Of a stretch of 48,973 bases of DNA, positions 16,778 to 25,233 are shown one piece after another (position 1 is the stretch's first letter; every line of letters starts with the position of its first letter). Below the pieces are notes generated by a model, which was not told the DNA's origin, searched no databases, and saw nothing but the letters and a program-made list of their open reading frames with translations. This DNA comes from Pseudomonas plecoglossicida NBRC 103162 = DSM 15088 (GTDB lineage: Bacteria > Pseudomonadota > Gammaproteobacteria > Pseudomonadales > Pseudomonadaceae), in the NCBI RefSeq assembly GCF_000730665.1, contig NZ_BBIV01000046.1:1-48973 (forward strand). Direction: 5' to 3'. A program made the position numbers and the translations under genes.

Positions 16778-17080
16778 ATGCGCATACGGGGTGATGTCTT
16801 CTGGGCTTGGGCAGATCCAACGCTTCACCATCGGACTCATGATGAGTCGCTGGACAACGGCATGATCCTGGACGTGCAGGTGCGACTGTCGCGCACGGGC
16901 CATACCCAGATGTTCATCGGCGTTTATGCGGGCGGTGGCATGGCGCTTCATGAAGAAGCCTTCGATTCGCGGCCTGGGGAATCGCTGACGCGGGCGTTGG
17001 CCTGGGGTGTCGGCCGAGCCCGGTGGCTGGCCAATGGGGTCGGCGGGAGCGGAGTCGTCAGCGGCGCGGCGCGGGCTTGA
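16778..17080 (+). CDS. Conserved hypothetical protein
   Basis: A 100-residue soluble protein. ATG 16778 has a strong GGAGG site. Composition suggests a small alpha/beta fold: strands MILDVQVRLSRTGHTQMFIG and GGMALHEEAF, then an amphipathic helix (GESLTRALAWGVGRARWLAN). There is no signal peptide or metal motif. I do not recognise the family. It is divergent from the NUDIX gene (160 bp apart) and convergent with the Gly/Gln-rich gene. Confidence 0.6.
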   Translation: MRIRGDVFWAWADPTLHHRTHDESLDNGMILDVQVRLSRTGHTQMFIGVYAGGGMALHEEAFDSRPGESLTRALAWGVGRARWLANGVGGSGVVSGAARA

Positions 17081-17137
17081 GCGCTGCGGCTTTGTCGCGC
17101 ATCGCCAGGGCGATCCTTCGCCCTGGACTGCGCCGCA

Positions 17138-17548
17138 TCAACGGTTGTCGTCGGTCATCCCGCTGTCTTCGTCCTGGATGGCTTGCGATGCATCGTCCCT
17201 GTCGCGTTGCTCCGTGTCGGATTTCGGGCCCGAACCATGGCCCCCTTTGGCACCCTGCTGGGCGCCGCCACCGGAACGCTGCGGGTTGTCTTGCCAGTCG
17301 TTGCCAGCACCTTGGCCTCCCTGCTGGGTAGAAGTCTTATCCTGCATGTCGGACTGACCTCCCTGGTTCTGTCCACCTTTCTGGCCTGCGTCCCAGTTGC
17401 GCTGTGGATCGTTGGAGACGTTCCCACCCGACGACTGGCCTCCCTGCTGGCCGGTTTGCGATGCTTTTTCCCGATCATTGGGGACATTGCCCGGGTTGGT
17501 TTGAGGGGCGCCGCCTTGCTGCCCGGTCTTGCCTTGGTCATTAGCCAT
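17138..17548 (-). CDS. Gly/Gln-rich hydrophilic protein with KGG-like repeats
   Basis: A 136-residue disordered protein built from degenerate repeats TGQQGG, SSGGNVSND, AGQKGGQNQGG, STQQGGQG. This is like the KGG/GsiB-type stress-induced general proteins, whose repeats of about 20 residues hold a GG turn, but the repeats here are looser. No signal peptide or Cys. ATG 17548 is preceded by GAGG. Its neighbours are further small hydrophilic proteins, so the block 15694-19048 may be a stress-protein cluster. Desiccation or heat protection is an inference from family resemblance only. Confidence 0.65.
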   Translation of the reverse strand: MANDQGKTGQQGGAPQTNPGNVPNDREKASQTGQQGGQSSGGNVSNDPQRNWDAGQKGGQNQGGQSDMQDKTSTQQGGQGAGNDWQDNPQRSGGGAQQGAKGGHGSGPKSDTEQRDRDDASQAIQDEDSGMTDDNR

Positions 17549-17720
17549 GATCTTGCACCTCGTGTGTTCACACAGGGAAGGCTGTGTTTACTTCCGATAC
17601 CCGGCCAGGTAAGAGTGCTCCAACGACTTTTGCCCTGGCAGACGAAGGGCGCGAATGATCTTGCTGCTCAATGTGTTGTGTCGTAAAAGCCTTGGCGACG
17701 GACCGGGGAGCGTTGCTTAG

Positions 17721-17954
17721 TCAACTGCCTGAACCACCGCCGCTTGAACCTGCTCCACTGCCAGAGCCGGTGCCCAGGCCATCTGCGGGTGTACCGGAGC
17801 CGGTCGCGCCACCTTGGCCAGTCATGTGCCCGTTGTCGTGAGGCTGGGTGCCCGGGGCGCGTTGACCGTTCAGGTCGGTGGCCGCCAGCACCAGCGGAGC
17901 GCCCACGCCCAGGCACAAGGCGAGCAGCAACGAATGCGTCTTCATCGATTTCAT
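17721..17954 (-). CDS. Small secreted Gly/Ser-rich protein
   Basis: A 77-residue protein with an N-terminal signal (MKTHSLLLALCLGVGAPLVLA, cleavage after ALA expected about residue 24). The mature part is polar and ends in a low-complexity Gly/Ser tail (GTGSGSGAGSSGGGSGS). ATG 17954 follows AGGAGATCC. No Cys in the mature region, so not a lipoprotein. Unknown function; periplasmic or extracellular location is inferred from the signal. Similar proteins are common in Pseudomonas as unnamed small exported proteins. Confidence 0.6.
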   Translation of the reverse strand: MKSMKTHSLLLALCLGVGAPLVLAATDLNGQRAPGTQPHDNGHMTGQGGATGSGTPADGLGTGSGSGAGSSGGGSGS

Positions 17955-17998
17955 GGTGGATCTCCTGTCATGTTCGCCAGGTCTCGGCTGGACCCTGT

Positions 17999-18142
17999 TC
18001 AACCGTCGAACTGTTCCTCCGGCGGCACCTGGCCTTCCGGCCAGTCTGGCGCCTCCTGTTCAGGCTCGGGTTTGGGTATCGGTTCGCCAGGGTTGTGGGG
18101 GATCTCATCGACATAGGGGTCTGGATGATTGGGGTCGATCAT
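17999..18142 (-). CDS. Very small Pro/Glu-rich protein
   Basis: A 47-residue acidic protein (IDPNHPDPYVDEIPHNPGEP, ending EEQFDG) with no signal peptide. ATG 18142 is preceded by AGAGGA at about ten bases. It is 44 bp upstream of the small secreted protein gene on the same strand and may share its transcript. It recalls the other acidic small protein at 15694. Coding status rests on the ribosome site and composition only. Confidence 0.5.
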   Translation of the reverse strand: MIDPNHPDPYVDEIPHNPGEPIPKPEPEQEAPDWPEGQVPPEEQFDG

Positions 18143-18376
18143 GGCTTGCGTCCTCTGAAGGTGATTACCTGGGGTTAGGTCCTGCCGCGTCATCGGCTGT
18201 TCAATCGAATGTCGCCAGCGGTGCAGCGCTGGAGGCGTATTGACGGTGCCGCTTTTAACTGCCCGATGTTCATTGGCGTCGGCAGGAATGAACTCCCGCG
18301 AAAAGTCCTGCGTCCCTCGAATGAGGGCCGCATGTTCCCGGCATTCGTCTACCCATCAGCTTCGAGGGCGTCATCC

Positions 18377-19048
18377 ATGGACAAGACCGATCAAAGTTCA
18401 ACCGCCCCACCCGGCGAGGCCCAGGACCACCTGCATGCCATCAGCGACGAAGAACAACCCGGTGCCGACCACCCTGACGGTGCTGGGCCTGGCCTGGCTG
18501 GGGCTCAACCAGAATCGCCCGTTCAACCCGGGCCCCGCGTCCTACGGCCCGGGTCTGGGCGAGAAGCTGGGAGAGGCGGTAGATACCGGGAAGGGCGCCT
18601 TCGCTCAAGCAGGTGACGCGGTCCACGATGCCAGCCAGAAAGTGCGCATGAAAGCCCATGACATGCGCGCCCTGGCCAGTGAACTCGGCCAGGGCGCTCG
18701 GGATTCCATGGACCACTCTACCGACGCGCTGCGCACCGTGTAGGTGACCAGGCCACCTCGCTCAAGGGCCAGTTCAATCACCTGCTCGAAGAGCAACCGC
18801 TGGTATTGGCGGCGCTGGGCATTGCCTTGGGCGCCGCATTGGGGGCGGCGCTGCCGAGCACCCGCAAGGAAGACCAACTGATGGGCGCCACCAGCGATCG
18901 CCTGACCGATGCGCTCAAGGCCAAGGGCGAGGAGGTGAAGGACTCGCTGCAGCAATCGCTGGACCGCACGGAAGTTGAGCAAGCGACGCAGGCTCGGAGT
19001 AAAGAGGATGACGCCGACCTGTCGTCGGGGCTTGGCTTCACGCCTTGA
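18377..19048 (+). pseudogene. DUF3618-like membrane-associated protein, two frame breaks
   Basis: Three successive frames carry one protein. Frame one starts at ATG 18377 (MDKTDQSSTAPPGEAQDHL). The second, from about 18450 to the stop at 18743, reads NPVPTTLTVLGLAWLGLNQN, the membrane-near motif of DUF3618-type proteins, then a helical AGDAVHDASQKVRMKAHDMR region. The third (about 18750-19048) reads FNHLLEEQPLVLAALGIALG, a transmembrane segment, and a charged helical tail. A deletion near 18445 removed most of the N-terminal helical domain. The family is unknown in function and related to ElaB/YqjD-like ribosome or membrane proteins. Confidence 0.65.
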
Positions 19049-19091
19049 GTCGACGCGGTACCCGCCTCCGCGGCCATGGGACGGGTACCGT

Positions 19092-20825
19092 TCAGGCGTC
19101 TGACAGTGCCAGCGGCAATTCCAGTTCCATGTGCCAGGTCGACGCCATCCCCGACTGCGCAGGAATGCTCCGACCGCTGCCATGCAGGACCTGGAGCACA
19201 TGTTGCAACTCGGCGAACGCCCAGCTGGCTGCCGAGTCGGTCTCGGTCGATTCGTACCAGGGGCTCAGCTCCAGGGAAAGGCACAGCCAGCCGCGGGGCA
19301 GGATGCGGGTCATCACGCGAAGGTCCAGTTGCGCAGGTAGCGGCCCTTGGCGAACCTGCTCGAACAGACAGTCCAGCAGTTTTCGGTAATGGTGGGCATC
19401 GATCCATGCACGCGCCAACGCGCGCAGGCCGGCGCCCAGGTCGAGCGTACAGTCCAGCAGTGCCAACTGGTGACGGTGGGGCGCCAGGATCTCCTCGGTG
19501 AGCGTGCCCAGTTGGTGGGCCTGGGCCTGGGTCTGCAGTTCGTGGCGTTCGACCGAGGCGAGGGCGTTTATCCGGTCCAGACTGCGGCCCATGCGGTCTA
19601 TCTCGACCACCAGCGCGTCAAGCGCAGGCAGGGTGCTGTCAGCCGTGGCCGGGCGCGCCATGTGAATAGCCTCCTGCATGCGTTCCAGACCAATGCGCAA
19701 TTCGTTGTTGATGGCGACCAGGCTCGAACTCTTGAGCGTGCTCTGCAACCGCGCCTGTGCGCCTTCATGGCGCAGGCTCACCAGCATCCGGTCGCGTTCG
19801 GTCAGGTCGCGCATGCCGCCGAGCATCGCCACCTGGTTGCCGCTTTCATCACGAAAGGGGGTGCACCAGGCGAACATCGACGTCGGTACGCCGGCATGTT
19901 CGATGACGGTTTCCATCACGAAGGGCTCTTCGCGCAGGATCGCTTCGCGCAGGCGGTTCTGGGCGCGCTCGCGCATCCCCGCGGGCAGCCAGCGTGCTTC
20001 GCTCAGCGTATGGCCCTGAATCTGTTCGAAGGTGGCGCCGGCATGGGCCAGGTAGCGCTGGTTGCACATCAGCAAGCGGCCTTGCAGGTCGCGGACGAAC
20101 ATGGGGTAGGGGGCAGAATCCAGCAGCCCGCGCAACAGCCCGTACTCACGCATCAGCGCCGGGTCCAGGGCCTCTGCCGTGGTACGTCCCGGCTCCTGGC
20201 CGGCGAACAGGCCGTGGCCGCGGGCGACCTCCAGCAGCTGGAAATGGCTGTCGACCCCCAGCTTCTGGTAGAGCCGGACCTTGTAGGTGCTGACCGTCTT
20301 GTAGCTGAGGCTCAACTGCTCGGCGATTTCCTTGCTGCTCAGCCCCTGGCTGAGCAACTGCAGGACACTCAGTTCCCGCGCCGACAACTGGGCGAGCTCG
20401 TCTTTCCCCGCCGGTGCTACCGCAGGCGTCGCCGGGTGGGTCGCAGTGCTTGGAAAGTAGCTTCGCCCATGACTGACCGCATGCAGGGCATTGCGCAGTT
20501 CCTCGATGGCTTCGGCCTTGCTGACGTAGGCATCGGCGCCTGCCTGCAATGACCGGGCGGCGTAGATCCCTGGCTCCTGGGCGCTGAACACCAGCAGCCG
20601 GACCCCTGCGTGGCTTGCGCGCAGCCTGCGCAGCAGATCCAGCCCACCCAGACGCGGCACCAGCAGCTCGACGATGACCACTTGCGGGCGCAGCAGCCGG
20701 CACTGCAACAAGGCGTCCTGGCCGTTGTCCACCTCGGCGAGCAGTTGATGGCCCAAGCGTTCGAGCAGTGCCCGCAGGCCGTCGCGAACGATGGGCTGGT
20801 TGTCCACGACCAGCACGCTGCTCAT
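19092..20825 (-). CDS. REC-LuxR response regulator with PAS and degenerate kinase domain
   Basis: A 577-residue protein. REC spans residues 1-115: Asp8, Ser81 and Lys103 are conserved, but the phospho-accepting Asp is Glu53 (VVIVELLVPRLGG). A LuxR-type HTH (LSARELSVLQLLSQGLSSKE and TVSTYKVRLYQKL) lies at about 145-195, as in NarL/BvgA regulators. A PAS domain covers about 225-345 (LLDSAPYPMFVRDLQGRLLM). The C-terminal 230 residues resemble a histidine kinase, but the H-box His is Asn (AINNELRIGLERM) and no N or G boxes are seen. ATG 20825 has GAGGGAA. The gene is divergent from the autotransporter gene with 155 bp between, so it likely controls it. Glu at the acceptor site may mimic phosphorylation. 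Confidence 0.85.
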   Translation of the reverse strand: MSSVLVVDNQPIVRDGLRALLERLGHQLLAEVDNGQDALLQCRLLRPQVVIVELLVPRLGGLDLLRRLRASHAGVRLLVFSAQEPGIYAARSLQAGADAYVSKAEAIEELRNALHAVSHGRSYFPSTATHPATPAVAPAGKDELAQLSARELSVLQLLSQGLSSKEIAEQLSLSYKTVSTYKVRLYQKLGVDSHFQLLEVARGHGLFAGQEPGRTTAEALDPALMREYGLLRGLLDSAPYPMFVRDLQGRLLMCNQRYLAHAGATFEQIQGHTLSEARWLPAGMRERAQNRLREAILREEPFVMETVIEHAGVPTSMFAWCTPFRDESGNQVAMLGGMRDLTERDRMLVSLRHEGAQARLQSTLKSSSLVAINNELRIGLERMQEAIHMARPATADSTLPALDALVVEIDRMGRSLDRINALASVERHELQTQAQAHQLGTLTEEILAPHRHQLALLDCTLDLGAGLRALARAWIDAHHYRKLLDCLFEQVRQGPLPAQLDLRVMTRILPRGWLCLSLELSPWYESTETDSAASWAFAELQHVLQVLHGSGRSIPAQSGMASTWHMELELPLALSDA

Positions 20826-20980
20826 GCAGGTTCCCTCGCATCCATTCCCCGCAGCGAAGCATAGACCAGCCGAAAAGTCGGGAAACATTCCTACAACCGC
20901 ATTGAAACAGTTCCGACATCGGCCACGAAGCCGCGCGCGCAAGCTGCTGGTATCACTTTTCCAGCATCCGCGAGGTTGCC

Positions 20981-23900
20981 ATGAGCCATCATCACTCCAC
21001 CCGGCGCAGTTCGCCACGATTCGAACGGACCCGTCTGGCGCAGGCATTGGGTCTGCTGTTCGCCGGCCTTTTCAGCTTGCAGCCCATCGAAGGCTGGGCC
21101 GCAGACGCAGGCACCGTTCCCCTGGCGTTTCCCGGCCTGCTGTTGGGCGCGCCGGCGCCGTTGGTGGTCAACACTGCTGACGGCATCGGCATTCTGACGA
21201 CCGGGGCGCATGACGAGGCCAGCGTATTGCTTGCTGCAGCCCGCGCCACCGGCGTGCTGGCCCAGGCGGGCGGGGTCATCGGCTTCGATCAGGCTAGCGT
21301 CGCATCCAGTGCCACGACTTTCGCCAACGGCAATGGCCAGAGTGGCCTGGTGGCACGGGACTTGGGCAGGCTCAGCGGGACGGATGTCACCGTCAGCCTG
21401 GTACCCAAGGCTACCAACGGCACTGCCGTGACCGCCAGCAACCTGACCGGCGTGCGTGCCGCCGAAGGCGGCCAGGTGACGTTGCACGACGCCACGGTAA
21501 CGATGGGCGGCGGCGTCAACGGTCAGACCAACCAGGGCCTGGTGGCCATTGGCAATGGCAGTAACATCGAATTTTCGGGTGGCAGCATCACGACTCAATC
21601 CAAGGGCTCGGTGGCGGCGCTTGCTCAGGACGGCGGCAGCCTGCAGCTTGGCCAGGGCACACAGATCAGTGTGACTGGCGCAGGCAGCGCAACCACGGCC
21701 AGCCACGCGCTGAAGGCCACAGGCGCCGGTAGCCGGATCGTTGCCAGCGACATCGTGGTGAACAGCAGCGCGGTCTCGGCCAGTGGCGCGCGTGCCGAGG
21801 AGGGTGGGCACATTCAGTTGCAGCGGGTCGATTTCACCAGCACCGGTGCCGCCACTGCGACCACCAGTACGTCGGTGCTGCATGCGCTGAACGGCGCGAG
21901 CATCCTGGCCGACGCCGTGCAGGCCAAGGCCACCGGCAACTACGTGGGTGGCGTGCGTGCGGATGGCAGCGGCAGCCTGGTACGCCTGAGCGACAGCAGC
22001 CTGGACATTGCCGGTGCCGGCAGCGCTGCGGCAAACAATGCCGCTGCTCGCGCCAGCAATGGCGCGGGCCTGGTCATCGAAGGCAGCCGCGTGTCCAGCC
22101 AAGGCACCTATGACCATGGCATATCGGTGGAAGGCAGCGGAACACGGGCTGATGTCAGTGGCAGCCAGATAGACGTAGGCGGTGCCCGCGCCCACGGCGT
22201 GCAGGTCAACAGCGGTGCCGACGCAGTGGTCAGCCGCAGCCGCATCAGCCTGGCCCCGGCCGGTACCGCGACAGGCCCGTGGGGGTTCGGCGTGGTGGTG
22301 GAGGGCAACGGTTCGCACCTGCGGCTCGAAGACAGCGAGGTGCTTACCTCCCAGAAAACCAGTTATGGCGTGCGCGCCCTGGCTGGCGCGCAGGTCGAAC
22401 TGGAAAGCGGGCTGATCGATACCCGTGGCGATTATTCGGCAGGCCTGAGTGCAGGCAGTGCCACGGTCGTCGCGCGCAACCTCACGGTGCGCACGTCGGG
22501 CAACGACAACGCGATGGGCGTGGTCGCCGATGCCGGATCCACTGTCTCGCTGTACGGCGGTACGGTCACCACCAGCGGCAACGGCTCGCCCGTGGCCGGC
22601 AACCTCACGTTCCCTCACGCCCTGGTTTCACGCAACGAAGGCGCTCAGCTCAACGCCTTCGGCACCTCGCTGCGCACCACCGGCCAACAGGCCTACGGCG
22701 CTGCGGTGGACGACGGCGGCAGCATGCTGTTGGAAAACCTCTCGGTCAGCACCGAGGGCCAATACTCGACCGGGCTCTACGCTGGCATCGGCTCGTTGAA
22801 ACCGGGTGCAGTCAGCCTGACCGGGCGCAACCTCAGCGTCAGCACCTTGGGCGACGCGGCGACGGCTGCCCTGGTCAGCCGTAACGGCCAGGCCGCTGAA
22901 GCGACGCTCGATCTGAGCGATTCGAGCCTGTCGACCTCCGGCCGGCTTTCCCATGGCCTGCAGGCGGAGGGTGGGGCACGGTTGAACGCCAGCAACACCA
23001 GCGTCGTCACCCAGGGCGAAAGTTCCCTCGGCGCGTTGGCCAACAACCGCTCCAGCGTCCAACTCGACCATGCCAGCCTCGATGCCAGCGGCGACCTGGG
23101 CCATGCCGCCGTCACCAAGAACGGTGGTCAGCTGCAAGCCAGCAGCAGTACCCTCAGTGCCTCCGGCCAGCAGGCCGCGGCGCTGTATGCCCAAGGCACC
23201 GAAGCGCTCGAAAGCGTGGCGAACATCGATGCCAGCGTGCTGCGCAACCAGTCCGGCGCCACGCTCGGCGTCGCAGGTGTGGCCACGATCAACCTCAACG
23301 ACAGCACCGTCGGTGGCAGTGGCCAATGGTTGAACGTCGACCAGGCGCTGGCCAGCGACGGGTCCAGCGTGCCGGACATGGGCACCGGGCAGTGGCAGGG
23401 GGTCGGCAAGACCCTGGAAAGCCCCGGCAGGGCCAACCTCGATGTCGCAGGTTCGATCCTGTACGGCTCGGCACGCACCGCGTCGGGCAGCAGCTCGCAG
23501 GTTACCCTGCGCGACAGCAGCCTGTGGAACATGACCGGCGACTCGAACCTCAGCCAGCTAAGCAACCTGGCCAGTGTCATCGACTTCAGCGCGCCCCTGG
23601 CCGGCGGTTTCAAGACCCTCACTGTCAATAGCTACCACGGCAGCAATGGCACGATCGGGCTGAACACCTACCTGTACACCGACGGTTCCGCGTCGGACAA
23701 GGTGGTGATCGATGGCGGCAGCGCTTCTGGCAGCAGCAATCTGCTGATCACCAACGCCGGCGGCCCCGGCGCGATCACCCAGGGCAACGGTATCCTGGTG
23801 GTGGATGCGGTCAATGGCGCGGTCACCGACCGGACGGCCTTCCGCCTGTTGCAGCGGGTGGTGGCCGGCCCCTACGAGTACAGCCTGTACCGTGGCAGCC

Positions 23901-25090
23901 GGGATGACAGCAACGGTGAGGCCTGGTACCTGCGCTCGACCGTCGAGGCGGTACCTGACAAGCCGCAGGTGCCCGACACGCCGAAATCGCCCGACACCCC
24001 GCAGGTGCCTGATACGCCGAAATCGCCCGACACCCCGCAGATACCGGACACCCCGCAGGTTCCCGATGTGCCTCAAGGCCCGCGAGCACCCCAGGTGCCG
24101 CACTACCGTCCGGAAACCTCGCTGTACCGTGCCTTGCCGTCGATGTTGATCAATTACAGCCACGCCATGGTCGATACCTTGCATGAACGGGTCGGCGAGG
24201 AGCGCCGCCTGGACAGCGAGCCCTTGCCCTCGGCCGTCGAGGACACCTATGGCCCGAGCCTGGGCTGGGGCCGCCTGATCTATCGCAAGGGCCAGGATGA
24301 CCTGGGTGAGGGTGCGCGCACGGACTACCGCATCCACGCATTCCAGGTGGGCAGCGACCTGTACCGCAATGAAGACACGGACGGCAGCACCGACCAGGCG
24401 GGGCTGTCGCTGAACGTCGGCAGGATCAGTGCCAACGTCGAGCACAATGACGGCAGCCAGGCGGGTGATGACCTGCTGCGCGCCTACGGCATCGGCGGCT
24501 ACTGGACCCATTTCGGGCCAGAAGGCTGGTACCTCGACGGTGTGCTGCAGTTCAACCGCTTCGACATCAAGGCCAATTCCAACGAGCTGGCCGGGCTGAA
24601 GACTCGCGGGCGTGGTGTCACCGCGTCCCTGGAAGGCGGTTATCCGTTCCAGGTCAACCGCGACCGCGACCTGCATATCGAACCGCAAGTCCAGGTGGTG
24701 CTCAGCAAGCTCGATGTCGATGACAGCCGCGACCCGGGCGCCGAGGTACGCTTCGAGGATGTCGACTCGCTCATCGGTCGCCTGGGCGTACGGATCGACA
24801 AGGCCTGGTTGCGCCAGGATGACAAGGGCAAGATCCAGCGCACCAGCGCCTGGGTACGGCCGAGCGTCTGGCATGAGTTCAAGGGCAAGTCCAAGACCGA
24901 GTTCTCGTCTGCCAACGGCTACATCCCCTTCGGCACCGACATGAGCGGCAACTGGGGCGAACTCAACCTGGGGCTCGACTACCAGGTCGACGAGCGCACC
25001 ACCATCACCGGTTCGCTGGGCGTGCAGAAGGCTTTCGGCAAGGACAGCAGAAGCCATGAAGGCATGATCGGCATCAAGGTGAAGTTCTGA
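20981..25090 (+). CDS. Autotransporter (type Va secretion), pertactin-like
   Basis: A 1369-residue protein. Residues 1-41 are a long signal ending GWAADA. The passenger (about 45-985) is a run of beta-helix rungs rich in Gly, Ser, Ala and Asn (for example EGSRVSSQGTYDHGISVEGS), as in pertactin-type AIDA passengers. A Pro-rich linker follows (about 993-1038), then the outer-membrane beta-barrel (about 1085-1369), with WGRLIYRKGQDD near its start and a terminal IGIKVKF ending in Phe, the signal for the BAM complex. No protease or lipase motif is visible, so adhesion, autoaggregation or biofilm roles are likely. ATG 20981 has GCGAGG. The divergent regulator probably governs it. Confidence 0.93.
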   Translation: MSHHHSTRRSSPRFERTRLAQALGLLFAGLFSLQPIEGWAADAGTVPLAFPGLLLGAPAPLVVNTADGIGILTTGAHDEASVLLAAARATGVLAQAGGVIGFDQASVASSATTFANGNGQSGLVARDLGRLSGTDVTVSLVPKATNGTAVTASNLTGVRAAEGGQVTLHDATVTMGGGVNGQTNQGLVAIGNGSNIEFSGGSITTQSKGSVAALAQDGGSLQLGQGTQISVTGAGSATTASHALKATGAGSRIVASDIVVNSSAVSASGARAEEGGHIQLQRVDFTSTGAATATTSTSVLHALNGASILADAVQAKATGNYVGGVRADGSGSLVRLSDSSLDIAGAGSAAANNAAARASNGAGLVIEGSRVSSQGTYDHGISVEGSGTRADVSGSQIDVGGARAHGVQVNSGADAVVSRSRISLAPAGTATGPWGFGVVVEGNGSHLRLEDSEVLTSQKTSYGVRALAGAQVELESGLIDTRGDYSAGLSAGSATVVARNLTVRTSGNDNAMGVVADAGSTVSLYGGTVTTSGNGSPVAGNLTFPHALVSRNEGAQLNAFGTSLRTTGQQAYGAAVDDGGSMLLENLSVSTEGQYSTGLYAGIGSLKPGAVSLTGRNLSVSTLGDAATAALVSRNGQAAEATLDLSDSSLSTSGRLSHGLQAEGGARLNASNTSVVTQGESSLGALANNRSSVQLDHASLDASGDLGHAAVTKNGGQLQASSSTLSASGQQAAALYAQGTEALESVANIDASVLRNQSGATLGVAGVATINLNDSTVGGSGQWLNVDQALASDGSSVPDMGTGQWQGVGKTLESPGRANLDVAGSILYGSARTASGSSSQVTLRDSSLWNMTGDSNLSQLSNLASVIDFSAPLAGGFKTLTVNSYHGSNGTIGLNTYLYTDGSASDKVVIDGGSASGSSNLLITNAGGPGAITQGNGILVVDAVNGAVTDRTAFRLLQRVVAGPYEYSLYRGSRDDSNGEAWYLRSTVEAVPDKPQVPDTPKSPDTPQVPDTPKSPDTPQIPDTPQVPDVPQGPRAPQVPHYRPETSLYRALPSMLINYSHAMVDTLHERVGEERRLDSEPLPSAVEDTYGPSLGWGRLIYRKGQDDLGEGARTDYRIHAFQVGSDLYRNEDTDGSTDQAGLSLNVGRISANVEHNDGSQAGDDLLRAYGIGGYWTHFGPEGWYLDGVLQFNRFDIKANSNELAGLKTRGRGVTASLEGGYPFQVNRDRDLHIEPQVQVVLSKLDVDDSRDPGAEVRFEDVDSLIGRLGVRIDKAWLRQDDKGKIQRTSAWVRPSVWHEFKGKSKTEFSSANGYIPFGTDMSGNWGELNLGLDYQVDERTTITGSLGVQKAFGKDSRSHEGMIGIKVKF
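23956..24090 (+). repeat. Pro-rich coding repeat in the autotransporter
   Basis: Tandem nine-residue units of the form PDTPxxPDTP: PDTPKSPDTPQVPDTPKSPD, then PDTPQIPDTPQVPDVPQ. The DNA units contain near-identical blocks of CCCGACACCCCGCAG. Similar Pro repeats occur in pertactin and vary in number between strains by slippage, so length variation is expected. Confidence 0.8.
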
Positions 25091-25233
25091 AAGGCCGGCG
25101 GCAAGCCGGGCGTGGTCAGGGGGAAAGCGATTGCGCGCCAAATGATCTATACCCAAATACGGCAATCGCTCCTGACCCGTAGCAGCACGTTGCCAGGCGC
25201 ACGTTCAGCACCCTTTGACGCCAGGAGTTCGCG

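Noticed and set aside
23956..24090. Regular DNA repeat considered as a CRISPR-like array
   Set aside because: The units are contiguous, in frame and encode a Pro-rich linker; there are no spacers.
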